Source: Acidobacteriota bacterium (GTDB lineage Bacteria; Acidobacteriota; Blastocatellia; Pyrinomonadales; Pyrinomonadaceae). Taken from it: 5,841 bases of DNA. The position numbers and the translations under genes are program-made. The stretch spans positions 1 to 5,841 of the forward strand of contig JACCYR010000086.1 in assembly GCA_013696385.1 (NCBI GenBank), read 5' to 3'. The notes beneath the pieces were generated by a model. It was not told the DNA's origin, searched no databases, and was given only the letters and a program-made list of their open reading frames with translations. Below, piece by piece: positions 1-5,833 of this stretch (position 1 is its first letter; the number at the start of each line of letters is the position of its first letter).

Positions 1-5
1 GAATC

Positions 6-2282
6 TTATTGATTCCGCACCAACCGGAAACCAAGCGACGCATCTCTTTTACTTGCTTCAACAAAACCGCGATAAGTAGAAGTAATCGCACCTTTGCCTG
101 ATATTTTTTGAAAAGCCGAACCGCCACGAAAGACATTAATCTTGTCCTTAATCTGGTCTTTTAACTCGCCTTCGCTGCCGGGATAAAGGCTGGCTTTAGA
201 ACTCGTCCACTCATTAACATTTCCGATTAAGTCCATTATTCCTACTTTATTTGCTCCGCAAGGTTTTGAACCAACCGCCTCCGGTTCGGTTCCGGGTCGC
301 TCAATGACGGCGCAACCGGTTTCAAACCGATCGCCCCACGGATAGAGATTCTGACTACCTCCGTTTCGGGCGGCGTATTCCCACTCTTCTTCGGTCGGAA
401 GGCGATATGTTACGCCATCGCGTTTGGAACGCCACGCGGCGAAGGCTTCCGCATCCGCTACATTTACAAATCGAACCGGCATTTTTTCTTCTCCCGGCAC
501 AGGTTTTCCCCTTAACCAATGAACCGGCGTGACTTCATATCCTGTTTCTTTAACAAAATCATAAAATTCTGCGTTGGTTACTTCCGTTTTATCCATCAAA
601 AAACTTTTTACCGTAACTTCGTGGACGGGTTGTTCGATTTTTTCACCGTCGCTTCGTCCCATTCTGAATACGCCGCCAGTCACTGCGACCATTTCGTTTT
701 TATTTTGTTTAGACGAATCTGCTTGATTATTGCCGTTGGATAACAGGTTGCCATCCGAGTTTATATTCACACCGTCAGTGCGCCCAATTAAACCGGTCAT
801 AAACGCCCCTCCGACTCCTACGATAGCCAGAAACAACAAGCCGGAAATCCCAATAATTGTTAAATATAAAGGCGAAAACAAGTTAGATTTTTTCGGTTGT
901 GAATGAATAGAAATATCTGGCGGCGCGGTTTGCCAAGTGTTTTGCGGCGACTGATTAGCCGTTTGCAGACCTTGCGGGGCAGAGCTATACTGCGCCGAAT
1001 TATGTAGCTGGCTTTGACCTGAAGCAAGCATTGTTTCAGCCGGTTTCGGAATTGCTCCGGTATCTCTTTCAATTTGGCTTTTCAGTTCCGCTACGACTTG
1101 TTTTGGTTTCCCATCGCAAAGAAGTTTATCTTCCCAGTCATGAAAACCGTCGTGGCTGACTCGAAGATTGTGATTTCCGATCTGCAATCCTTCCAACATT
1201 AACCAACCGTCCATCTGGCTTTGACCAACCGAAACATTATCAACAAAAACGTCCGATTGCGGAGGATTGGTTAAAATACTCACATTTGAAACCGTCATTG
1301 ACGAATCTAAAAATGAGTCCATCATGTGTAAACTCTGAGAGGTAATACCGATTGCCGTTTTCAATTCTTCAACCAATTGGTCAACCGACTGTGTGCGTTG
1401 GGCGGGATTCTTCTCAAGCGTATGGCGCACCGCGATTTCTATCTGAGGTGCGATTTTCACGCCGTAATCGCTAAAAGGCGGCGGCGAATCGGTCAGATGC
1501 TTTTTCATAATCGCCGGAATCGAAGAACCTTTAAACGGAACGTTGCCCGCCAGCATCTGAAAAAGCATTACGCCCAGACTATAAACGTCCGACCGCGCAT
1601 TTGGTTCTTCATCCGCCCACAGTTCAGGAGCCATATAAAACGGCGAACCCATTAAACCGGTGGTTTGTGCTTGAATAAAAGAACCGAGCAGTTCGCCTGA
1701 TTTGATTTTAGCCAAACCGAAGTCAAGAATTTTCACGGCTTGGCTCATTTGTGATTTGCCTTTGACAATCATCACATTCAGAGGCTTCAAATCGCGATGA
1801 ACAATCCCCAGTTGATGCGCCGCGCCGACTCCAGCCGCAATCGCCGCCATCAATTCAAATGCCCTTTCTGGCGAAAGAATTTTTTCACGCCCCAAAAGAT
1901 CATGCAGAGATTCGCCTTCGACATACTCCATGACAAGAAACGGCATCGTACCTTCGGCAATGCCGTAATCAGACACGCCGACAACATTTTGATGGCGAAT
2001 TGCCGCCGCTGCCAGAGCTTCCTGACGAAAGCGCGTAACAAGTTCAGGGTCGTTTCCGACCAAATCCGGTAAAATAATTTTAATGGCGTGAGAGGTTTTT
2101 AAATAACTGTGCCGCGCTTTATAAACAACGCCCATTCCGCCTTGCCCAAGTCGGCATTCCAATTGATATTTTCCATCCAAAATAGGTTCGCCGCTTATAG
2201 AATGAAAAGTCGGCATTCCGTCGTTTGGACAAGTATTAACATCATCGGTAAAGCAATTTTTACAAAGTTGACACTCTTTCAT
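6..2282 (-). CDS. Transmembrane serine/threonine protein kinase with C-terminal FGE-like (sulfatase-modifying factor) domain
   Basis: This 758-residue protein starts at an ATG and ends in TAA. It is predicted to phosphorylate Ser/Thr of unknown cytoplasmic targets in response to an external signal. The N-terminus has a zinc-ribbon-like cluster (C4, C7, C10, C18). A Hanks-type kinase domain follows at about 39-310 and looks catalytically complete: glycine loop G46/G48/G51, Lys K68, Glu E88, HRD at 162-164 with K166 and N169, DFG at 187-189, APE at 218-220, D232 and R296. Residues about 333-400 resemble a PEGA domain. A Gln/Ser/Pro-rich linker leads to one membrane helix at about 470-495. Residues about 529-757 are FGE-like, with conserved GNVNEWT (687-693), RGGS (719-722) and a GFRLVR ending. 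The Cys pair used by true formylglycine-generating enzymes is absent after RGGS, so this domain is probably a binding or sensor module. No clear Shine-Dalgarno site precedes the ATG. The kinase assignment is very secure; the ligand and targets are unknown. Confidence 0.95.
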   Translation of the reverse strand: MKECQLCKNCFTDDVNTCPNDGMPTFHSISGEPILDGKYQLECRLGQGGMGVVYKARHSYLKTSHAIKIILPDLVGNDPELVTRFRQEALAAAAIRHQNVVGVSDYGIAEGTMPFLVMEYVEGESLHDLLGREKILSPERAFELMAAIAAGVGAAHQLGIVHRDLKPLNVMIVKGKSQMSQAVKILDFGLAKIKSGELLGSFIQAQTTGLMGSPFYMAPELWADEEPNARSDVYSLGVMLFQMLAGNVPFKGSSIPAIMKKHLTDSPPPFSDYGVKIAPQIEIAVRHTLEKNPAQRTQSVDQLVEELKTAIGITSQSLHMMDSFLDSSMTVSNVSILTNPPQSDVFVDNVSVGQSQMDGWLMLEGLQIGNHNLRVSHDGFHDWEDKLLCDGKPKQVVAELKSQIERDTGAIPKPAETMLASGQSQLHNSAQYSSAPQGLQTANQSPQNTWQTAPPDISIHSQPKKSNLFSPLYLTIIGISGLLFLAIVGVGGAFMTGLIGRTDGVNINSDGNLLSNGNNQADSSKQNKNEMVAVTGGVFRMGRSDGEKIEQPVHEVTVKSFLMDKTEVTNAEFYDFVKETGYEVTPVHWLRGKPVPGEEKMPVRFVNVADAEAFAAWRSKRDGVTYRLPTEEEWEYAARNGGSQNLYPWGDRFETGCAVIERPGTEPEAVGSKPCGANKVGIMDLIGNVNEWTSSKASLYPGSEGELKDQIKDKINVFRGGSAFQKISGKGAITSTYRGFVEASKRDASLGFRLVRNQ

Positions 2283-2633
2283 TTTGATTTTTTGCTGTAA
2301 AACTATTGGCGGATTTTTGCATTTGTAATTTATTAATAGCTCTTAGAAAATGGTTTTAAAACTTACCAATTTGATTTTAGTTCCTTTATCGCTGGCAATC
2401 AAGGTTTAAACGGAAAGGAGCGGCAAGTTTTGTATTTTAATCAACCGGCAGTAACTTCCAAAATCTCGCTGTCATTGGCACAAAAGTTATACTAAACGCG
2501 CAGAAAACACTGTTGAACAAGTTGAGGGAAACTATTCATCAGCCAGTTTCACGCTGCCAAACCGCATAAAAAAACTATCTTCACCTCGTCTTTAAATTTT
2601 TAAATAAATCTGTCACAAATCCGCATTTGCCGC
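2283..2633. other. Intergenic spacer between leuS and the kinase gene
   Basis: This 351-bp AT-rich spacer contains no convincing gene on either strand. It holds a candidate minus-strand promoter for the kinase. Downstream of the leuS stop the minus strand has a run of seven T (2568-2574 on the plus strand), but I see no strong GC-rich stem in front of it. A classical intrinsic terminator for leuS is therefore not supported. A weak 5-bp stem lies directly after the leuS stop. No heptamer array like those in and upstream of leuS is visible here. Confidence 0.6.
2374..2402 (-). promoter_or_regulatory. Candidate sigma70-type promoter for the kinase gene
   Basis: On the minus strand TTGATT (2402-2397, 4 of 6 matches to the -35 consensus) is followed after 17 bp by TAAAAT (2379-2374, 5 of 6 matches to -10). 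Transcription would start near 2367, giving a leader of about 85 nt before the kinase ATG. The spacing is optimal, but the region is AT-rich and chance matches are common. Confidence 0.35.
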
Positions 2634-5351
2634 TCAAGATTGCTGTGCTTTGACAACAATACTCACAAGACGGCTCGGCACAACGATAATTTTCAAAATT
2701 TCCTTGCCGTCAATATATTCTTTAATTTTCGCATCTGCCAGAGCCATCATTTCAAGTTGTTCTTTCGTCGCATCGGGCGAAGCCAAAACACGCGAGCGCA
2801 ATTTTCCGTTGATCTGAATCGGAATTTCGATTTCGTCGGCTTTTACCAGAGCTTCATCAGCGACGGGAAATTTTTCGTCCGATTGCAAAATGCCTTTCGC
2901 GCTTCCGGTCAAAACTTCCCACAATTCTTCGCAGATGTGCGGCGCATACGGCGTGAGCATCAAAATCAAACTTTTGATTGCTTCGTCAACCGCAAACAAA
3001 TCCGCTTCGCTTGCGATTTTCGGTTCGACTTTGAAATCGCCCAAAGCGTTTGACAGTTCCATCAAAGCAGCAATCGGCGTGTTAAATTGCCCGCTTTCAA
3101 AATTCTCTGTAATACGTTTTATCGTCTGATGCGTTTTTTGCCGCAGTTTTCTTGCATCTTGACTCAATTCGCCATTCAGTTCAGACAATTGCAACTGACC
3201 ACTGACCACTAACGCTTTGTGCCAGCGATAAACAAGACGATAAACGCGCTGTAAAAACCGCACCGCACCGTCAATTCCTGTTTCCTGCCAGACAAGCTCA
3301 TTTTCAACCGGAGCGGCAAACAGCGCAAATATCCGCACGGCATCCGCGCCATAAATCATCACCATATCGTCTGGGTCAACGCCGTTATATTTCGATTTCG
3401 ACATTTTTTCGACCGCGACTTTGACCTGCGAATTATCGGATTTCAAATTCGCTTCGACAACTTTTCCCTTTTCGTCGCGCACTGTTTTTACTTCATCCGG
3501 CGGAACATAGCTTTCTTTGGATTTGCTGTAATAAGATTCGCCGACGACCATTCCCTGCGTTAGCAGTTTTTTGACCGGTTCGTCGAAATTTATCAAGCCC
3601 AAATCGCGCATCATTTTTGTCCAAAAGCGCGTATAAAGCAAGTGCATTACGGCGTGGTCAACGCCGCCGATATATTGGTCAACCGGCATCCAATACGCCG
3701 TAATTTCAGGATTAAATGGCAGTTCCCGATTATGCGGGTCAGTATAGCGAAAGTAATACCAAGCCGAATTAACAAACGTATCCATCGTGTCGGTTTCACG
3801 TCGCGCCGGCTCATCACACTTTGGACAAGTCGTATAAACGAATTCGGGAACTTTCGCTAGAGGCGATTCGCCAACGCCCGTGAACGGTGCGCTTTCCGGC
3901 AACTCAACCGGCAAATTTTCAAATGGAACAGGCACAGTTCCGCAAGTTTCGCAGTAAACAATCGGAATCGGTGCGCCCCAAAATCTTTGCCGCGAAATGC
4001 CCCAATCGCGTAGACGATATGTCGTCGCCATTTTGCCAAAATTGTTTTCTTCGGCAAACTTAGTCATTTCACGTTTAGCTTCTTCACTCGTTTTTCCCGA
4101 CCATTCATCCGAATTTACCAAAATGCCGTAATCGGTTGTCGCTCGGTCTTCAGACTTAGTTTTTTGGTCTTTACTTCCTTCACTGACCGCTGACCACTGA
4201 CCACTAACTACTTGCTTTATCGGCAAACCGAACTTTTTGGCAAATTCAAAATCGCGCTCGTCGTGCGCCGGAACACTCATCACTGCGCCCGTACCGTATT
4301 CCATCATCACATAATTTCCGACCCAAACGGGCAATTCCTCGCCGCTAAACGGATTGACTGCTTTCAAACCCGTATCAATGCCGTCTTTTTCGATTTCTTC
4401 GCCGTAATCGGTCGGTTTCGCTTTTTCGATTTTGATTTCTTCAATTTTTGCTTTCACAGCTTCGGGAAAATTGTCAAAATTGTGTTCGATAATCGGATGT
4501 TCAACCGCGACGACAATCGCGTTTGCACCGTAAATCGTATCAATGCGTGTCGTAAAAACACGGACAGATTCCAGATTCCAGATTCCAAATTCCAAATTCT
4601 TCTGCTGTTCGGAATTTGAAATCTGGAATCTGGAATTTGGAATCTGGAATTCTACGAATGCGCCTTCGCTTCGCCCAATCCAGTTGCGCTGCATTGTCAA
4701 AACGCGCTCTGCCCAACCCGCTTCAATTTCCTTTATTCCGCTCAAAAGTTCTTCGGCGTAGGCGGTGATTTTTAGAAACCATTGTGGGCGCGACTGCTTT
4801 TCGACTTGAGTTCCGCAACGCCAACAAACTCCGCCGCTGGCTTGTTGATTCGACAAGGTTGTGTGGCACTTTGGACACCAATTGACTTGCGAGTCCTTGC
4901 GATACGTCAGACCGAGTTCCAGCATTTTGAGGAAAAACCATTGGTCAAACTTATAATATTCGGGACGATGAGCCGCGATTTCACGACTCCAATCATAGCT
5001 GATGCCCAAACGCTGAAGTTGCTGGCGCATCTGGTTAATGTTGTCTTCAGTCCATTCTCGCGGATTCACTCCTTTCTTTATTGCGGCTTGTTCGGCGGGC
5101 TGCCCAAACGAATCCCAGCCAATCGGATGCAAAACATTGTAGCCTTGCAGCCGCTTATACCACGCCAGCGCGTCGCCGATCGAATAATTGCGAACATGCC
5201 CCATATGCAATCTGCCCGACGGATATGGCAACATTTCAAGCGCGTAAAACTTCTCGCGTCCGTCGTTAATTTCGACTTCAAACGTCTTGTTTTCCGCCCA
5301 ACGCTTTTGCCATTTCTGTTCTATCTTTTGTGCAAAATATTTCTCGTCCAT
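2634..5351 (-). CDS. leuS: Leucyl-tRNA synthetase
   Basis: This class I aminoacyl-tRNA synthetase charges tRNA-Leu with leucine in the cytoplasm. I prefer the ATG at 5351 (905 residues, starting MDEKYFAQKIEQKWQ), which matches the family N-terminus. An in-frame TTG at 5366 adds five residues but lies inside a heptamer repeat. Numbering here counts from that TTG. Visible motifs are MLPYPSG 45-51, the HIGH equivalent HMGH 54-57, zinc-type Cys pairs C164/C167 and C181/C184, the CP1 editing segment TTRIDT 272-277, GTGAVMSVPAHDERD 358-372, RLRDWGISRQRFWG 451-464, further Cys pairs C472/C475 and C514/C517, the GGVDHAVMH region 567-575 and KMSKS 654-658. The order is that of bacterial LeuRS. The protein is longer than the usual 800-880 residues, largely because of repeat-derived inserts at about 239-267 and 386-413, plus a repeat-derived stretch at 719-724. 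The reading frame is intact and all catalytic motifs remain, so it is probably functional. No clear Shine-Dalgarno site is seen. Confidence 0.97.
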   Translation of the reverse strand: MDEKYFAQKIEQKWQKRWAENKTFEVEINDGREKFYALEMLPYPSGRLHMGHVRNYSIGDALAWYKRLQGYNVLHPIGWDSFGQPAEQAAIKKGVNPREWTEDNINQMRQQLQRLGISYDWSREIAAHRPEYYKFDQWFFLKMLELGLTYRKDSQVNWCPKCHTTLSNQQASGGVCWRCGTQVEKQSRPQWFLKITAYAEELLSGIKEIEAGWAERVLTMQRNWIGRSEGAFVEFQIPNSRFQISNSEQQKNLEFGIWNLESVRVFTTRIDTIYGANAIVVAVEHPIIEHNFDNFPEAVKAKIEEIKIEKAKPTDYGEEIEKDGIDTGLKAVNPFSGEELPVWVGNYVMMEYGTGAVMSVPAHDERDFEFAKKFGLPIKQVVSGQWSAVSEGSKDQKTKSEDRATTDYGILVNSDEWSGKTSEEAKREMTKFAEENNFGKMATTYRLRDWGISRQRFWGAPIPIVYCETCGTVPVPFENLPVELPESAPFTGVGESPLAKVPEFVYTTCPKCDEPARRETDTMDTFVNSAWYYFRYTDPHNRELPFNPEITAYWMPVDQYIGGVDHAVMHLLYTRFWTKMMRDLGLINFDEPVKKLLTQGMVVGESYYSKSKESYVPPDEVKTVRDEKGKVVEANLKSDNSQVKVAVEKMSKSKYNGVDPDDMVMIYGADAVRIFALFAAPVENELVWQETGIDGAVRFLQRVYRLVYRWHKALVVSGQLQLSELNGELSQDARKLRQKTHQTIKRITENFESGQFNTPIAALMELSNALGDFKVEPKIASEADLFAVDEAIKSLILMLTPYAPHICEELWEVLTGSAKGILQSDEKFPVADEALVKADEIEIPIQINGKLRSRVLASPDATKEQLEMMALADAKIKEYIDGKEILKIIVVPSRLVSIVVKAQQS
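3195..3215. repeat. Heptamer repeat (CTGACCA)n inside leuS, copy B
   Basis: The units CTGACCA (3195-3201), CTGACCA (3202-3208) and the degenerate CTAACGC (3209-3215) lie in tandem. The stretch 3195-3213 is identical over 19 bp to 4190-4208. It is translated in leuS as LVVSGQ (residues 719-724), within a linker ahead of the anticodon-binding helices where LeuRS sequences vary in length and composition. Confidence 0.85.
4183..4210. repeat. Heptamer repeat (CTGACCA)n inside leuS, copy A
   Basis: Four tandem units are present: CTGACCG (4183-4189), CTGACCA (4190-4196), CTGACCA (4197-4203) and CTAACTA (4204-4210). The segment is translated as VVSGQWSAVS (386-395) at the head of an extended, charged loop (to about residue 413) after the conserved HDERD segment of the CP1 editing domain. 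The orientation is the same as copy B, but the codon register differs. Confidence 0.87.
4566..4652. repeat. Heptamer inverted-repeat hairpin inserted in frame in leuS
   Basis: The left arm is five tandem heptamers, AGATTCC three times, then AAATTCC and AAATTCT (4566-4600). The right arm (4611-4652) is six heptamers of the complementary family, GGAATTT/GGAATCT with small variants. The 35-nt arms match in inverted orientation at 31 of 35 positions around a 10-nt loop (4601-4610). The 87 bp equal 29 codons and translate without a stop into residues about 239-267, which show the pseudo-repeats FQIPNS/FQISNS and LEFGIW/NLES. They sit between the conserved GRSEG segment and TTRIDT of the editing domain. 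Typical bacterial LeuRS has only a short hairpin turn here. Confidence 0.92.
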
Positions 5352-5358
5352 ATTTTTC

Positions 5359-5379
5359 GAGTCCAAAGTCTAAAGTCAA
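5359..5379. repeat. Heptamer repeat (TNGACTT type) abutting the leuS start
   Basis: Read on the minus strand, three units lie in tandem: TTGACTT (5379-5373), TAGACTT (5372-5366) and TGGACTC (5365-5359). The array ends 7 bp before the leuS ATG at 5351. The alternative TTG start at 5366 spans the junction of its last two units, which argues against that start being native. Confidence 0.75.
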
Positions 5380-5407
5380 TTATAGAAGCCCAAGTTTAGC
5401 GGATAAA
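5379..5407 (-). promoter_or_regulatory. leuS: Candidate proximal leuS promoter
   Basis: A perfect TATAAT -10 hexamer is present on the minus strand (5384-5379). It is preceded after 17 bp by a poor -35, TTTATC (5407-5402). A start near 5372 would give a leader of only about 20 nt, falling inside the heptamer array next to the gene. The -10 match is exact but the -35 is weak, so this is tentative. Confidence 0.35.
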
Positions 5408-5429
5408 TATAAATCCACCGACTAATCTC

Positions 5430-5457
5430 GTAATTTGTAATTTGTAATTCGTAATTG
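5430..5457. repeat. Heptamer repeat (GTAATTT)n upstream of leuS
   Basis: Four tandem 7-bp units lie at 5430-5457: GTAATTT, GTAATTT, GTAATTC and GTAATTG. This is a sequence family different from those inside leuS, but with the same unit length. It lies about 80 bp upstream of the leuS ATG, in non-coding DNA. Confidence 0.85.
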
Positions 5458-5468
5458 ATTAAAGGTTC

Positions 5469-5499
5469 GCCACATCGCCGAAAAGTTTGGGCGAGTGGC
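5469..5499. other. Compact GC-rich hairpin element upstream of leuS
   Basis: GCCAC (5469-5473), a bulged A, and TCGCC (5475-5479) pair with GGCGA (5490-5494) and GTGGC (5495-5499). This gives a 10-bp stem around a 10-nt loop. It stands out as GC-rich in AT-rich surroundings and is not followed by a T-run on either strand, so it is not a normal terminator. It would lie in the leuS leader if the distal promoter at 5541-5568 is used. It could be a structured leader element, a regulator site or a palindromic dispersed repeat. Confidence 0.6.
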
Positions 5500-5540
5500 T
5501 ATCTAAGGACGAGGTTGCTTTGATAAAAGGTCATATTTTG

Positions 5541-5568
5541 ATTTTATACAAAATTTTCTATTTGTCTA
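5541..5568 (-). promoter_or_regulatory. leuS: Candidate distal leuS promoter
   Basis: On the minus strand TAGACA (5568-5563, 5 of 6 matches to -35) is followed after 16 bp by TAAAAT (5546-5541, 5 of 6 matches to -10). A start near 5534 would give a leader of about 180 nt that includes the hairpin at 5469-5499 and both upstream heptamer arrays. As a hexamer pair it is a better match than the proximal candidate. Confidence 0.4.
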
Positions 5569-5667
5569 GTTTTAAGGAAAAAATCTGTAAATTTCTTTTC
5601 GGTGAATAACAATAACTATGTATTTGCGTTTTATAGTCATAATAATCAAATTATAAAGTAAGATTCG

Positions 5668-5697
5668 TTGAATCAAAAATAAATATTGTGCTATTCT
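5668..5697 (+). promoter_or_regulatory. Candidate plus-strand promoter for a gene beyond the right edge
   Basis: TTGAAT (5668-5673) is followed after 18 bp by TATTCT (5692-5697), with TG at 5689-5690 in the extended -10 position. A start near 5704 would give about 138 nt of leader up to the window end, where a GGAGG site appears. The match is partial and the surroundings are AT-rich. Confidence 0.4.
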
Positions 5698-5771
5698 AAG
5701 AGTTGAGAAAATTCAGTTCAATTTTTGGAGCTTTATACGAAGAAAATTTTAATGATGAGAAAACCAATTTT

Positions 5772-5818
5772 GCAGATAGTCAAAACTTGAAATTTTAGTT
5801 TGCCGTTTGACTGTCTGC
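5772..5818 (+). promoter_or_regulatory. 13-bp dyad in the presumed leader of the next gene
   Basis: GCAGATAGTCAAA (5772-5784) is the inverted complement of TTTGACTGTCTGC (5806-5818) at 12 of 13 positions, and the remaining pair would be a U-G wobble in RNA. The loop is 21 nt. The dyad ends 10 nt before GGAGG. It is not followed by a T-run, so it could be a regulatory RNA hairpin or a protein-binding operator. Confidence 0.5.
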
Positions 5819-5828
5819 CCGAAAAAAT

Positions 5829-5833
5829 GGAGG
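5829..5833 (+). promoter_or_regulatory. Shine-Dalgarno-like site at the right edge
   Basis: GGAGG lies 8 nt before the window end. If a start codon begins at 5842 the spacing would be normal for translation initiation. An ATG at 5827-5829 is also in view and stays open to the edge (MEARR), but it lacks an upstream ribosome site. Confidence 0.4.

Noticed and set aside
2568..2574. Intrinsic terminator of leuS at the T-run
   Set aside because: Seven T occur on the minus strand, but the preceding sequence does not form a convincing GC-rich stem.
4212..4619. 135-residue plus-strand open frame opposite leuS
   Set aside because: It is rich in Phe, Arg and His from antisense reading of the leuS editing domain, and part of it is the heptamer hairpin read backwards.
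4782..5399. 205-residue plus-strand open frame opposite leuS
   Set aside because: It lies entirely antisense to the N-terminal half of a secure leuS gene, shows no recognisable motif and has no ribosome site. It is a shadow of codon bias.
3195..5457. CRISPR array
   Set aside because: The units are 7 bp, directly tandem and without spacers, and they belong to different sequence families. This does not fit CRISPR repeats.
5367..5534. T-box riboswitch in the leuS leader
   Set aside because: No AGGGUGG-type T-box sequence, antiterminator or terminator stem is visible on the minus strand. Only the single hairpin at 5469-5499 is present.
5502..5534. Leucine leader peptide in the leuS leader (minus-strand frame MTFYQSNLVLR)
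   Set aside because: It has only two Leu codons and no ribosome site, and the ATG would lie at the predicted transcript start. This is not enough for an attenuator peptide.
5463..5600. Short plus-strand frame across the hairpin, encoding a stretch like EWLSKDEVALIK
   Set aside because: It has only a TTG start, no ribosome site and about 40 codons. The resemblance to a DNA-binding helix is too short, and the stretch is better explained by the hairpin element.
5618..5656. Hydrophobic 12-codon plus-strand frame MYLRFIVIIIKL
   Set aside because: It has no ribosome site and its composition is what AT-rich DNA gives by chance.
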